Assembly (NCBI RefSeq): GCF_030035675.1
Contig: NC_084489.1
Span: 81,892,270-81,956,269 of the forward strand
Reading direction: 5' to 3'
Length of the DNA stretch: 64,000 nt
From: Rhineura floridana
Taxonomy: Eukaryota; Chordata; Lepidosauria; Squamata; Rhineuridae
Shown here: in pieces, positions 43,867-54,609 of the stretch
Layout of the letters: each line of letters opens with the position of its first letter
Position numbering within the stretch: position 1 is the stretch's first letter
Notes under the pieces: model-generated
Told to the model about the DNA's origin: nothing
Database searches by the model: none
The model's input: the letters and a program-made list of their open reading frames with translations, nothing else
Translations under genes and position numbers: made by a program

Positions 43867-44069
43867 TACTAAAAATATCTACATTGGCTGCCTCTCTGTT
43901 TCAGGGCTCAGTTTTGACCTTTAAGGGCCCACACAGTTTAGGTCCTGATGATGAGATGAGTGCTTTGTCCCATAACCACACATTCCATATGGTGAGATTG
44001 TTCAAGGATGTTATTCCATACATGCCTACATCATTAGTAGTAGCGAGAGAGAGGTGGGGTGGCTATAAG

Positions 44070-44570
44070 GTTTAGAGGAGCGGTAGGGAACTGGATCCAA
44101 CTAGTGGACTAAATCCTTATTTTGCTTACCCCATGCAGTAATTTCACAGGTGGGCAGAAGCGTCCACCTGTCAATCACAGTGACTGATGTCAAATGATGT
44201 GGCACTTTGACACTCCAGTGATCAGCTGATTGTTGGGACCTCAAAGTGTTGGTCAGGACTCCTTGCAAAGACCTCTGTGCTGCACTTTGAAGGCCCAACA
44301 ATCAGCTGATTGTCAGGACCTCAGAAGCACTGTACATGGAATTTTTGAAGCACTAGTGATGAGTTGATCGGTGGTGTGTCAGAAGCCCCTTTTGGCAGAG
44401 CCCAGCCACCTTGGCTTGACCAAAATGGCTTCACAGGCCAAACGGGAAGGTCTCTCAGTCCTAATTAGGTGCTTGGTCTAGAACAAGGGTGAGGAACCTC
44501 AGGCCTGGGGGCTGAATGTGGTCCTCAAGGCCTCTCTATCCCAGGGGACCTTGAAATTCTGCCCAGGCCA
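44070..44570. mobile_element. hAT-type MITE pieces
   Basis: 44070-44440 holds agcggtagggaactggatcc, caggtgggcagaagcgtcca and two opposed atcagctgattgt blocks. 44480-44570 holds gggtgaggaacctcaggcct, another Charlie-like end. Confidence 0.4.
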
Positions 44571-45141
44571 CACACCTCACTGGCCCTGCTTTACACTCCA
44601 AGTGTTTTTCCCTGGCTCTGATAATAAACTCTTGCTTGCCTGGGTTGGAGGGTAGAGAGGACCATGTGCATAGAAACTAGACTGCTGCACAAAGGTAAAA
44701 ATTACATATTTGCTCCACCCACTTTTTCTTTTGGTTCCACTCATTACTGGCATCTGGTACCCCCCAGAAAGGAATGGTTCTTCCTGCTTGGTCTATAGCC
44801 TTGTTGGTAACGGCAACCCCAGTTGTGGAACTTCCAGCCAAGTCATACCTCATCAGCATCCTCCATTTTTAAATTTAGGAGACAATTAAAATACCTTCTC
44901 TGTTTATTGAATCAAAATCATATTTAAATTGAGTGAACTGCTCAGAGAACTTTGGTTATACAGCAGTATATAATTTAAATAAACAAATACAAAGAGTTAT
45001 GTCATGCTGCCCGAATTATTTATCGTATTTCTGTCCCATTCCTCCCCATAAGAACTGCCTCGTTGCACCAACACCAAGGTCCAATAATAAACAGACCAGA
45101 CACACGGACCGAACATACTAGCTGCTGCTTTGTCATTTCAG

Positions 45142-45266
45142 GCTAAGGTGAAGGAAGTGTGTGCATTGTGTTCCAAGCCTGTCTATGCAGCGGAAGGCAC
45201 GGCCATCCAGAATGTTCCTCTGCACCATGCATGTTTCTGCTGTAAGCACTGCGGAAGGAAGCTGAG
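45142..45266 (+). CDS. XIRP1: LIM-domain exon 1 of the XIRP1 locus (first half of LIM)
   Basis: The exon has a strong acceptor (ctgctttgtcatttcag) and a gtgagc donor; 125 nt, phase 0 at the start and phase 2 at the end. It encodes the first six zinc ligands of a LIM domain, C-x2-C-x17-H-x2-C-x2-C-x2-C, including VCALCSKPVYAAEG and HHACFCCKHCGRKL. The next exon at 46109 supplies the last two ligands after a clean codon join (AG+C, Ser). Known relatives: LIMA1/EPLIN and the short isoform of XIRP2 have the same one-finger LIM with CF.C..C..KLS. It lies about 9.9 kb downstream of XIRP1 on the same strand, and the incoming phase matches the SVKER exon at 23250. Assignment to XIRP1 rather than a separate gene is inferred from strand, phase and the XIRP2 parallel. 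A hAT element starts 28 bp beyond the donor. Confidence 0.75.
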
Positions 45267-45294
45267 GTGAGCCACAAGACTCTAGTGGGAAAAC

Positions 45295-45411
45295 CAGAGC
45301 TAGGAAAAGTTACTTTTTTTGAACTACAACTCCCATCAGCCCCAGCCAGCATGGCCACTGGATTGGGCTGATGGGAGTTGTAGTTCAAAAAAGGAAGTTT
45401 TCCAAGCTCTG
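45295..45411. mobile_element. Short hAT MITE next to the LIM exon donor
   Basis: The TIRs cagagctaggaaaagttact and gttttccaagctctg flank a palindrome with gaactacaactcccatcagc. Target flanks gggaaaac (45287-45294) and ggggaaac (45412-45419) match at 7 of 8. The insertion begins 28 bp after the LIM exon donor. Confidence 0.75.
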
Positions 45412-45444
45412 GGGGAAACTGGGGAATTACTGTTGCATGTCCAT

Positions 45445-45765
45445 AACAACATTAGAAGCGTCCTGCTGGATCGGGCCAAAAGGCCCATCTGGTCCAGCAT
45501 CCTATTCTCACAGTGGCCCACCAGATGCCATGGGAACTCCACAAGCAGGAGTTGAATGCAACAGCACTCTCCCCTCCTGTGGTTTCCAGCAACCGGTAGT
45601 CATAGGCATCCTGCACTGCAGACAGAGCCATTGATAGCCTTATCCTCCATAAATTTGTCTAAACCCCTTTTAAAGCTGTCTAAGTTGGTGGCCATCACTA
45701 CATCTCGTTACAGCAAATTCCATCATTTAACCCCAAAAGGGTTCTTCAAAATGTAAATTCAGCCT
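45445..45765. mobile_element. CR1-like repeat in the LIM intron
   Basis: Contains the common reptile consensus gtcctgctggatcgggccaa, catctggtccagcatcctat and tctcacagtggcccaccaga, followed by sequence like CR1 3' regions. Related shorter pieces are at 2085-2205 and 10545-10690. It lies in the 842-bp intron between the two LIM exons. Confidence 0.55.
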
Positions 45766-46108
45766 TAAATAGCTCTGCCTCAATATTGCTCCCAAGAGCA
45801 GCATTTTTTTTTTAAAAAAAGAAAGAACTTCACCCACCCCCCTCGTTTTGGTGACCCCATTGTTTTAGGGTCAAGATAGTATTTAACTCCTTTCAATTGT
45901 TCCCCAGATTTGAGATCATTAATTTTGTCCATTGAACTACATGGGGACCACTGATAATCCCAACAGTTCTTATCTGCATGGCTCCACCCCCTTCACCTGT
46001 ATATTTCCAATTGGCTTTCCTTTCTTGATGTGATGGAACTCTGGGAACAGGTGTGTTTAAGCATATATGTAGTCATTAAGAATATTATTTCTGGTGTGTG
46101 TTTTGCAG

Positions 46109-48875
46109 CATGTTCAACTATGCCGCTTTCCAAGGTGCCTTCTATTGCAAAGCTCATCATCAACTCCTTGCTGAGGTTAAAAAAAGGAGCGAAGAGGAAA
46201 ATTCCACTTTCCTTCAAAGATATCAGCAGCTGCAGAAAGCTGTGCAGCCAAGTCTAGGACTGGAGTCTAAGAACACAAATAATCAGACAGGAAAAACCCT
46301 GATGAGAGAGAAAATGCAACCCAGGCATTCTGGCTTACATTCACATGCTAGCCTGAGATTGCCAAGGGAAACTAGTCAAGAGACAGCCTCACAGAACAAG
46401 CCCAGAACAAGCTGGCCACCTTTAAAGGAAGCTGCTGAAAAGGGAACAGGCCAAAAATATTGCAGATCTGGAACAACCAAGAAACCATTGCAAGATACCA
46501 TATTGATTCTCCATAGCAGGAGCAGAGCAGATGGGAGCCCTTCCACGACCTTGGAAGACAAATCAAAAGCAGAAACTGCTCAGATGGAAAAGAAGCAAAG
46601 CCAATTTCCCAGAGTTACATTTCCAAAGCATGGTTCACACTGGATTAAAACAGTGGGTGGGAGCAGAGACTGGGGAATACTGGAAAGGAGACAGTTGTTC
46701 ACAGGTGAACGCATTCTAGGAGGTCAGATGAGAAAACAAGGATCCAGCATATCAGAAAAGGCCATGATATGCTTGAAGCAGAGTGTTCCTGTAGTCTCAC
46801 CTTTAACATCAATCTCTCTGGAGTCTTCCTCGGTTGGTTCATTGCTCTCCCATTCAGAAACACTTGGAACTACAAAAGCAACTCATTTTGCCGCTTCAGG
46901 AGTTGCTGCAGCCGATGCTTCTAGTCTTGCAAACGCTTCTCTTGAGGCCAGGAGGTTTAGCAGGAAGGGTGCATCCAATGAAAGGAGTGCAAAGCAGATG
47001 TTGCTGAGAACCGAGCCTCTTCCTAAAGCTAGGGTTACATTGCATGCATTGGCACTGCCAGACAGCAGACAGAAGCTTCCAGAAGCCAGCAAGAGTAACA
47101 CGTTGATCACTTTGGCACTCAAAGAGGCTGGACAACTGAGTCACATCAGCAGCACTGAACCAATGGAAGGCCACAAACCCTCCCAGATGAAACTTGAAGC
47201 TTCAGTATATCTACCTGAGCACAGAGATGAGAAAAGCAATGAAAAGGAACATGATGAGAATATATTGGGTCCTTGCCCTGATTCAATGAAGACATGCCTG
47301 ACAACCAACCAGGTAAGTGAGCATTCATGGGAAGGCAGGAATGAGCTCCCTGGGGGACAAATGCAAACAATAATACCCCCAGCACACTTGGAAATACCAG
47401 AAAGCCATCTTTATCCTGAAACCCACAGTAAGGAGGCTGAGGTTAGAAAGGAGAAAGAAATACATCCAGGAGGAAAATTAGACATTGACACTCAAAACAG
47501 CAAACTTCAGCAGACCTCCCAAAACACCAAACCTGAGAGAAGAATTGCCTCTCCAGCTGAAGAAGCAGAAATAGAAGGTGATCATTCAGTATCCAGGTCA
47601 CAAGCAGGTGACCCTGAAAATATGGGTGCTCCACTAAGAAATGACCCACAAGGCTTCCTATTGACCTGCAACACAGCACCATCCCCTCATAAAAACCTGG
47701 AAGTAGGCAACCCACTTGTAAAAAGAGCCAACACAAATGAAGAATTACTAAGAAAAGCTAGCAGTGAAAATAACATTCAGCTTGACTCCCAGGAAGCCAC
47801 TTTCAGAAGGACCATCCTTCAGGCTTCTAAACCTCAGGTCAAAGAGCCAGAAACATTTGACTCCTGTGAGGTCACATATTTAACCAAAAAGCAAGTGACG
47901 GGAACTATAAATATGGATATGAAACCTCAGAGTGATGGCAGCCCAGTTGCACAAACAATCCACAGTAAAGAGACCACCAATGATTCAGCTAGAATGCAAA
48001 AAGAAAGGAAGCCTTTGGTTCATTTTTTTGCTTTCAAAACTCAAGGCAGAGCTTCCAAGCAGGAACCAGCAAGGACTAAGAAAGCACCTAAGTCTGCCTT
48101 AGCCACACTGTTTGGATCTTCCTTGGACAAAGACAAGAATCCAAAGGAACAGGCAGGAAAAGCATTAGCAAAGCCTCCAATGGAAACAAGCAATGGAGAA
48201 ATATTGTCGGTTGTGTGCTCCTCAAACTTACCAAAGCTCAGCAACTCCAAGGAAGAGGAAACCGCAGAGGTTTTTATTCAAAGAAAGAGTTCAGAAGTAG
48301 GCATTCAGGATTCAGAAGAGAATTACAGAAGCCACTCAAGAGATGGACAAAGTTCTCCCTCCTTGGACTGTGCCAAAGCCTTCAGTGCCAATACACTTCC
48401 TATAGAGGTGGGCACAGATATTTCAAGTAACGTTGTAGTGTTATCTGGAATGAAGGACCTTGAAGTTCCCAAACAGTCCAACTTGAAAATAGAAACAGCA
48501 CTCTGGGACCACAGCAAGTCCTCACCATTTCCCAACTTTCAGAGTTCTCTAGCAACTGCTACAGAGAACATGTTGCAATGCCCTGCAAGCCCTTGGATGG
48601 GAACAAACTCTGAAATAAATGTTGCCTCTAGAGGTGATGTTTGTAATCAAGATCTACCAAAGTCCCCTAACCTAGCCAGTTTGGATGGTCAACATTTAGA
48701 AATAAAGGCTGAAAATGTTTCTTTATTGGGTCCTTCAAGAAAAGATAAGGCTCAATTACGACACTGGGACCACCCAGTTCCTGATATGCTTCTGTTTTCT
48801 TTGGGAGTAGACAGATCAGCAAGCATGGGGGGAGGAGACCAGCAGTCTACAGGAAGTATACAAAATGAAAAATGA
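46109..48875 (+). CDS. XIRP1: LIM-domain exon 2 plus long disordered tail of the XIRP1 locus
   Basis: The exon follows the acceptor tgtgtgttttgcag. It completes the LIM domain: MFNYAAFQGAFYCKAHHQLL provides the last C-x2-H pair, parallel to [20 protein letters not shown] of LIMA1. The 2.77-kb frame then runs about 900 residues with no stop, rich in S, E, K, T and Q and with no transmembrane segment, as expected for a disordered scaffold tail. A WPPLKEAAEK stretch at about 46413 parallels the WPPPTEL and WPPSKEI motifs that follow LIM in LIMA1 and XIRP2. KSALATLFGSSLDKDKNPKE near residue 660 is another possibly ordered patch. The frame ends with TGA at 48873-48875, but coding-like sequence continues in another frame to 49221 (separate entry). 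Likely role, by family: actin-linked adaptor in muscle. Confidence 0.75.
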
Positions 48876-49221
48876 ACCTTGCTCTGGTTTACACTCTTCA
48901 GAAAACCTCTTGCACCAGTTTTCAGAATCTGGGCACCCAAGAATGATTGAAGATGACAGTCTGAGTAACAAACGCCCTGGAGAAACTGGAAATTCTGAGT
49001 TGTTTCAGAACTGTGATCCTCAGTCCTACCTTCCATACAGTGCAGATGAACCCTTTGGACTCTGCCTCCAGGTGGAAAAACCCACTACTGATACGTACCC
49101 CACTGGAAGAGATGACATCCCCTCATTGCTTGGATCTCTTCATCATATTCCAGAGCTCCTTAGAAATACCATCCAGGGCAATGCTGAAGAAAGTGCAGCT
49201 ACAACAGAGCAATCCCGCTAG
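48811..49221 (+). pseudogene. Out-of-frame continuation of the LIM-tail coding exon
   Basis: Immediately after the LIM-tail frame stops, a second + strand frame (open from 48811 to TAG at 49219-49221) has the same composition: polar, S/E/P-rich, with ENLLHQFSESGHPRMIEDD and DDIPSLLGSLHHIPELL. The two frames overlap over 48811-48872, which contains a run of six G at 48827-48832. The simplest reading is a one-base length difference in that G run, as an assembly error, an allele or a real frameshift that shortened the protein by about 120 residues. A coincidental open frame is possible but less likely given the composition. An AT-rich repeat begins at about 49245, just after the second stop. Confidence 0.45.
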
Positions 49222-49244
49222 CAGAGGAAAAGAATGCTTCATGA

Positions 49245-49615
49245 AGCTCGGGGGCGGGTGGGGAAATTCAATTCAGTTCACATTCAAAGGTGAGCCTACC
49301 AAATTTGCACTTTCCAGAACAATACATGAACCAAAGCACAGCCATCCTTCACAATTCGCACTTCTCTGAATTTTGCAGTGCAGTTCTCCAGCCACGTAAT
49401 GTCTACAAAAATGCACAGACTAGGGCAAAGTGTGCATAAAAATTGCTTTGCATAAATGTGTATATTAGGTAAAAAAAATCATACAAAAATGTGTGTATCA
49501 GGAGAAATCCACATTAAAATGCTGCCGAATTTAAAAACTGATGTGGAAATGTGGAGAACTGAACTTGAGACTGGAAAAAATGAGAAACCGAAATTGACAG
49601 ATTCGCACAACCCTA
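49245..49615. repeat. AT-rich repeat (B orientation) after the LIM-tail exon
   Basis: ggggaaattcaattcagttc to gaaattgacagattc. It begins about 25 bp after the second stop codon of the LIM tail and may provide its 3' UTR. Confidence 0.65.
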
Positions 49616-49788
49616 CGCCAAACTGATCTCTTTTTGGATTTTCTCACTAAAGACATGGATGTTGATCTGCAATATTTTTGTTTTACCACTACATGGAGAC
49701 ATACCGTTAACATTCCAGAACAGGAGGAGGATTTTTTTTGTATTTTTTATGGTTTTGTCTTATTGTTGAACAGTAGAGAACAACGGGT

Positions 49789-49995
49789 GGGACTGTAGCT
49801 CAGTGGCAGAGCACCTGCTTAGCATGCAGAAGGTCCCACTTTCTATCCCTGGCATTTGCAATGAAAAGGATCAGATAGTAGGTCATGGGAAAGGCCTCTG
49901 CTAGAGACCCCGGAAAACTGCTGCCAATCAGAATAGGCAAGACTGTGCTAGATGGACAAATCTATGAAGACCTGGTCAAATTCTTAAGTGACTCT
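49789..49995 (+). mobile_element. tRNA-headed SINE
   Basis: The head tgtagctcagtggcagagca is an RNA polymerase III A box, and aaggtcccactttctatccc is a degenerate B box. The body continues with ggatcagatagtaggtcatg and gaccccggaaaactgctgcc, a familiar squamate SINE consensus. It is not a functional tRNA: no second half of a cloverleaf is present. Confidence 0.75.
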
Positions 49996-50621
49996 CCTCC
50001 CTTTTTAGTTGTCTTCCCTTTGAGCTTGGGTCACTTACTTGAATCAGGTGGAGCTACCTAGTCTGCAGGCACCTTGGTGATGTCTCCTGGTCGCACATGT
50101 TGCTCACTACGGCCAAGTGTGTGGAAGCCAGTGGAAGGGGTGTAGTTGAGTCAATGATCCTAGGGGATGTATCCAGCTAAGTTCTACTCAGAGTAGACAT
50201 ACTGAAATGAATGGATCCAAGTTAGTCATGATCATCAATCTCAATAGGTCTACTCTGAGTAGGATTAGCATTGGCTATAACCTTAAGATTGTCACCTATT
50301 CATAACTGTTACACATTCTTTTTCATACTTCAGTGCAGAATATCACTTGCTTCTAAAAAATGAAATCCCAATAGGCAATAGTGACTTTTGCACAAATGAC
50401 AGATAATTCACAGAGGATGCATTTACCATGAGGATTTTAAAGAAATATGTCCTTTATCATTATTAGAATACATCGTTGCCAGATAGAGAAATTCCCTTCA
50501 GCCCAGGGGAATTTGAGCACAAGCGTATACAAAAGGAGAAAAAAATGGTATCTTCCAGCAGTCTTTGTGGACTGTGCTGTTCAAAAGAAGAAGAAAAGGG
50601 GGGGGGGAAGCAACATCTAAC

Positions 50622-51115
50622 ACAGGGCTCACCAATGTGGCACCCAGGGATGCCAGTGTGCCTGCCAGTACCTCCTATGGCACCCATGAACAGTCACATC
50701 ATTTATCCCCTCAAAAATTGGCAATGCACCAGACCCTGTTTGCTCTTCCTGCTCAGTTCCTGCTTGCACTGCCTCAGCCTCTCCTGCACTGAACACACCC
50801 CTTTGAACATGCTCACATTTCACTGGATGCCAGGACTGGACACCCTCCCTCCCTTCTGCTATGAACAAAGGAGCGATGCACAAAGCTTCTTTCTGTGAGC
50901 AAGGGCAGTGGTGGCTGATGTTGGTGCTTTTCTTCCATTTATAGAGGGGCATGCCCATATCATTTTGTGGCCCTGTCTCTTTTCATGTTCTTTTAGATAT
51001 GGCAGCCATTTTGTATTATGCCGCATCTACACATTGGCCAGTGTGGCTGGCGCCCCTAACACTTCCTCAAAATTCCACTGGTCCAAAAAGGTTCGCATCC
51101 CTGTAATGAGACCCA
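50622..51115. mobile_element. hAT-type element (gctcaccaatgtggcaccc)
   Basis: cacagggctcaccaatgtgg at the left and aaaaggttcgcatccctgta at the right. A related end piece (ggtggggcacccatggcac to aaaagttggtgactcct) is at 27203-27275. No intact frame. Confidence 0.5.
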
Positions 51116-51607
51116 TGATCAGACTTTGGTTTCAATAAACTCAATAGGCATGATAGCTAAATGAAATGTCCATCTACAAGAGGGGTAGGCACACTTCAGG
51201 CTTGCAAGACCTACTTTTTTTCCCTAAGGCCCCAAAATTTACCAACCAGATCCTGGTGTTACCAGGCATAGCTGTGTCCCTGTTTGAACATGTCCACAAA
51301 CTCACTTTATAGGTGTATTATAAAAGACGGGTTTTTTGGGGGGGGAGATCTTTATCTGGCAATCATTGCCCAGCAGAGCGGTTAGAATTAGCCAAAGACC
51401 ATGGACTCTCAGTTTAAATTAGAATAAAATAATATTTATTACAAAGACAAAAACAGACAAAATGACTTTGTGGCTTGAAGCACCAAATACAATGTGGTAC
51501 AATGGCAAAACGGTTCGTTCACACAAGAAAATGCACCAGCTACAGGCTACTGAAACCTACATTGCTGCAATAGTTGATCATGATAATTGTTTCATTTCTC
51601 TGACACA

Positions 51608-51740
51608 GACAGAACCTGTGGCCCTCCAGATATTGTTGGACTACAACTCCCCTCAGTGCCAACCAGTATGGCCAAAGTTGAGGGATAATGGGAGCTGTAG
51701 TCCAACAACATCTGGAACCCCACAGGTTCCCCACCCCATA
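51608..51740. mobile_element. hAT MITE (cctccagat family)
   Basis: agaacctgtggccctccaga to aaccccacaggttccccacc, with ttggactacaactcccctca in the body. Confidence 0.65.
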
Positions 51741-51903
51741 TCTAATGGTTGTTGAATAAAGAGTCAGGGAGGGTACTAGAGATCTAGCAAAGCAGCAATG
51801 GAGGCCTAGACAACAAGGGGATGCTCTAATAGGGTTTGGACAACAAGAGGATAGGAAGGAAGTGAAATTTAAGAAAAGGGAAAAGTAGAGATCAAAGAAA
51901 GAA

Positions 51904-52745
51904 ATATTTATTTATTTATTTATTAGATTTGTATACCGCCCGACTAGCAATAGCTCTCTGGGCGGTGAACACAAGAAATACAATAAAATCACATAGTATA
52001 ATACAGCCAAAAACATATAAAAATAAAACAAAATAAAATCAATCACAGCAGATTTTAAAATTACGTTAACTTAAATTAATATGCCTCGGAACAGAGGAAG
52101 GTTTTAACTTGGCGCCGAAAGGATAACAATGTTGGCGCCAAGCACACCTCCTCGGGGAGACTATTCCACAGTTCGGGGGCCACCACTGAGAAGGCCCTAG
52201 ATCTTGTCACCACCCTCCAGGCTTCCCTATGAGTCGGAACCCGGAGGAGGGCCTTCGTAGTAGAACGTAGAGTACGGGCCGGTTCATATCGGGAGAGGCG
52301 TTCCGACAAGTAACGTGGTCCCGCGCCGTATAAGGCTTTATAGGTTAATACCAACACTTTGAATCTGGCCCGGAAGCATATTGGTAGCCAGTGCAGGCGA
52401 GCCAGAACAGGTGTTATGTGCTTGGACCGCTTGGTCCTTGTTAACAATCTGGCCGCCGCATTTTGCACTAGCTGTAGCTTCCGAACTGTCTTCAAAGGCA
52501 GCCCTACGTAGAGCGCGTTGCAGTAGTCCAAACACGAGGTTACCAGAGCATGAACAACTGATGTAAGGTCCTCTTTACTCAGATAGGGACGTAGCTGGGC
52601 TACCAACTGAAGTTGATAGAACGCATTCCGTGCCACCGAGGCTACTTGAGCCTCAAGTGAAAGGGAAGAGTCTAAAAAGACTCCCAAACTACGAACCTGC
52701 TCCTTTAGGGGGAGTGTAACCCCATCCAGGACAGGATATAATGAC
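51904..52745 (-). mobile_element. L2-like LINE, 5'-truncated, open RT fragment
   Basis: Same family as the copy at 10955, inverted. A 223-codon open frame (52076-52747) carries SLEAQVASVARNAFYQLQLV, SCLDYCNALYVGLPLKTVRK, LHWLPICFRARFKVLVLTYK and ELWNSLPEEVCLAP. The frame is unbroken and CpG-rich, so this insertion is younger than the other two copies. The 3' tail at the left end is a (TTTA)n run with a cgcccgactagcaatagctc motif. The 5' part is missing. Confidence 0.85.
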
Positions 52746-53114
52746 ACATCATTCTCCCACTGACTTGAATGGAATAAAAGATGGCTGCCCCCCTAGGCCT
52801 ATGTGGCTGCCATCTATTTCACACCAGTCATCCCTTGTAGGATAGAATGCCATCATATCCTGTCTGTCCCAGGGATAGTTGCAGCTGCATTCTGAATGCC
52901 CACACGCACACGGATCACAGAAGCAGGCAGGCTTTCTAGCTGTTACCTGTGGAAAGAAAGACTTTAAAACTTCATAGGCAACCCTCAGACCACTTCATAA
53001 AACTGAGTAATGGAAGAGGGGAGATCCCGGATTTGAGTGAGGTCTAAAAACAAATAAATAACAAACTCTGACAAAAATGGGTTGGGACAGACCACAGGAG
53101 GAATAAAGGCACAG

Positions 53115-53320
53115 ACTGGAAATGTAGCTCAGTTGCAAAGCTTTGCAACTAGAGAAGGCCACAAGTTCAATCCCTGGTATCTTCACATAAGGCTGGGAAT
53201 AGGCACCTGTCTGAAATCCTAAAGAGCAGTTTCCTACGTTATTCCTATGAATGATCCATCCATCCCTAGGCTGGATGGACCTTTGCACTGATTCAGCAAG
53301 GTCATTCTTAAGTTCTTAAG
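53115..53320 (+). mobile_element. Diverged tRNA-headed SINE
   Basis: Head aaatgtagctcagttgcaaa with a preserved B box (aagttcaatccctgg), then ggctggatggacctttgcac and a tail ending agttcttaag. More diverged than the 49789 copy. Confidence 0.55.
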
Positions 53321-53444
53321 CCCCTTGATACTAAAAAATTACCTCATTGATATGGTAATTGGCTAGACTGCCCATGATTTGCCAGGTTAGAAACTGGCAA
53401 TCCTAGATGGACCTGTAAGGTCACAGATGTAATGAATTACATCT

Positions 53445-53570
53445 GGTGTTGTCCAGATGTTGGATTACCACTCCCATCAACCCCAATCAGTCTGGCCAAT
53501 AGTCAGGGATTATGGGAATTATAGTTCAACAACATCTGGAGGGCACCTAGTTGGAGAAGGCTGATCCTGA
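53445..53570. mobile_element. hAT MITE (related gcacc-type termini)
   Basis: tgttgtccagatgttggatt to acatctggagggcacctagt, palindromic. Related pieces: 5840-5890 and 16440-16505. Confidence 0.55.
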
Positions 53571-54214
53571 TCCCTTCACAGCTGTGTCACTCCAGGAGAC
53601 AACAAAAGAGTATATATTCTGATTCTCTCAATGCTCTGCTTCCCCTCCACTCCACCACCTCAAATCCACTAACCAATTGGAGAGAGCAACAAATTTAGTG
53701 CATTCCCAATTCTCTCTCCTCTGGCTCTGAAAAGGACTTAATGAGAATTACTCTGTGAAAAGGAAATGGCTCTCCCTAACCCTGGAGTGGGGGGGTGGGG
53801 AGCTGAAAACTTCATTTCCTTCTCTTCTTACCCTGAGCCTAAAGGCATTGCAAGATGGGGAAAAGGGATCAATTAGATTTCCCTTGCCTAAGATTGAATC
53901 CCAAGGAATTTGTAATAATAAAAGGCAACCGTCAGGCATTCCTGGGCTCAGAGAACATGCTTAGCATCTTGTTTTGGTACCTCATTAGCCATTTTTTGTA
54001 CCTAAAGGAACAGCACTTTCTGCTCTTCTTAAGAAGTGCAAGATCAGGGCTGAATTTACAAGGGAAGTTTAATTTGTGGAGGTTGTACTGGAAATCTCAT
54101 CGTATCAGCATAACAGCAATCTGTTTCTTTACAAATGAAATCCTTGAGCAGTCAATAAAGGGTTGCATAAGCCAGCCCACAGGCAGGCAGAGCTAGTCCT
54201 GAGTAGGGAGGAAG

Positions 54215-54605
54215 GATCTATCAATTTCTGTTCTCTCAGTTTCTCATTTTTCCCATTTTAAATTTGGTTCTCCATATTTCTGCAGCAATTCGCCATTTTT
54301 TTAAAAAAAATCCTCATGAAAATTCTCCACCATTTTAGTGTGAATAAACATTTTTGTATGCAGTTTTTGACTAGCGTACACATCTTTCAAGCAATTTTTC
54401 ATCATGTAATACATTTTGTATGTTATTTTCACTCATCCATTCATTTTTATGCAGATTTTTTCCTAACATATGCAACTTGCAAACATTGTTTGGTTGGCGA
54501 ACTGCATGGCAAAATTCAAATAAGTGCAAATTTCAAAAGACGGCTGTGTTTCGGTTCTCATATTGTTTCAGAAAGTGTGAATTTTATAGATTCAGCTTGA
54601 ATCTA
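54215..54605. repeat. AT-rich repeat, near full length
   Basis: A orientation from tatcaatttctgttctctca through ttggcgaactgcatggcaaa. Confidence 0.6.
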
Positions 54606-54609
54606 TAAT

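Noticed and set aside
49800-49870. Functional tRNA gene
   Set aside because: Only a Pol III A box and decayed B box of a SINE head; no complete cloverleaf and the SINE body follows.
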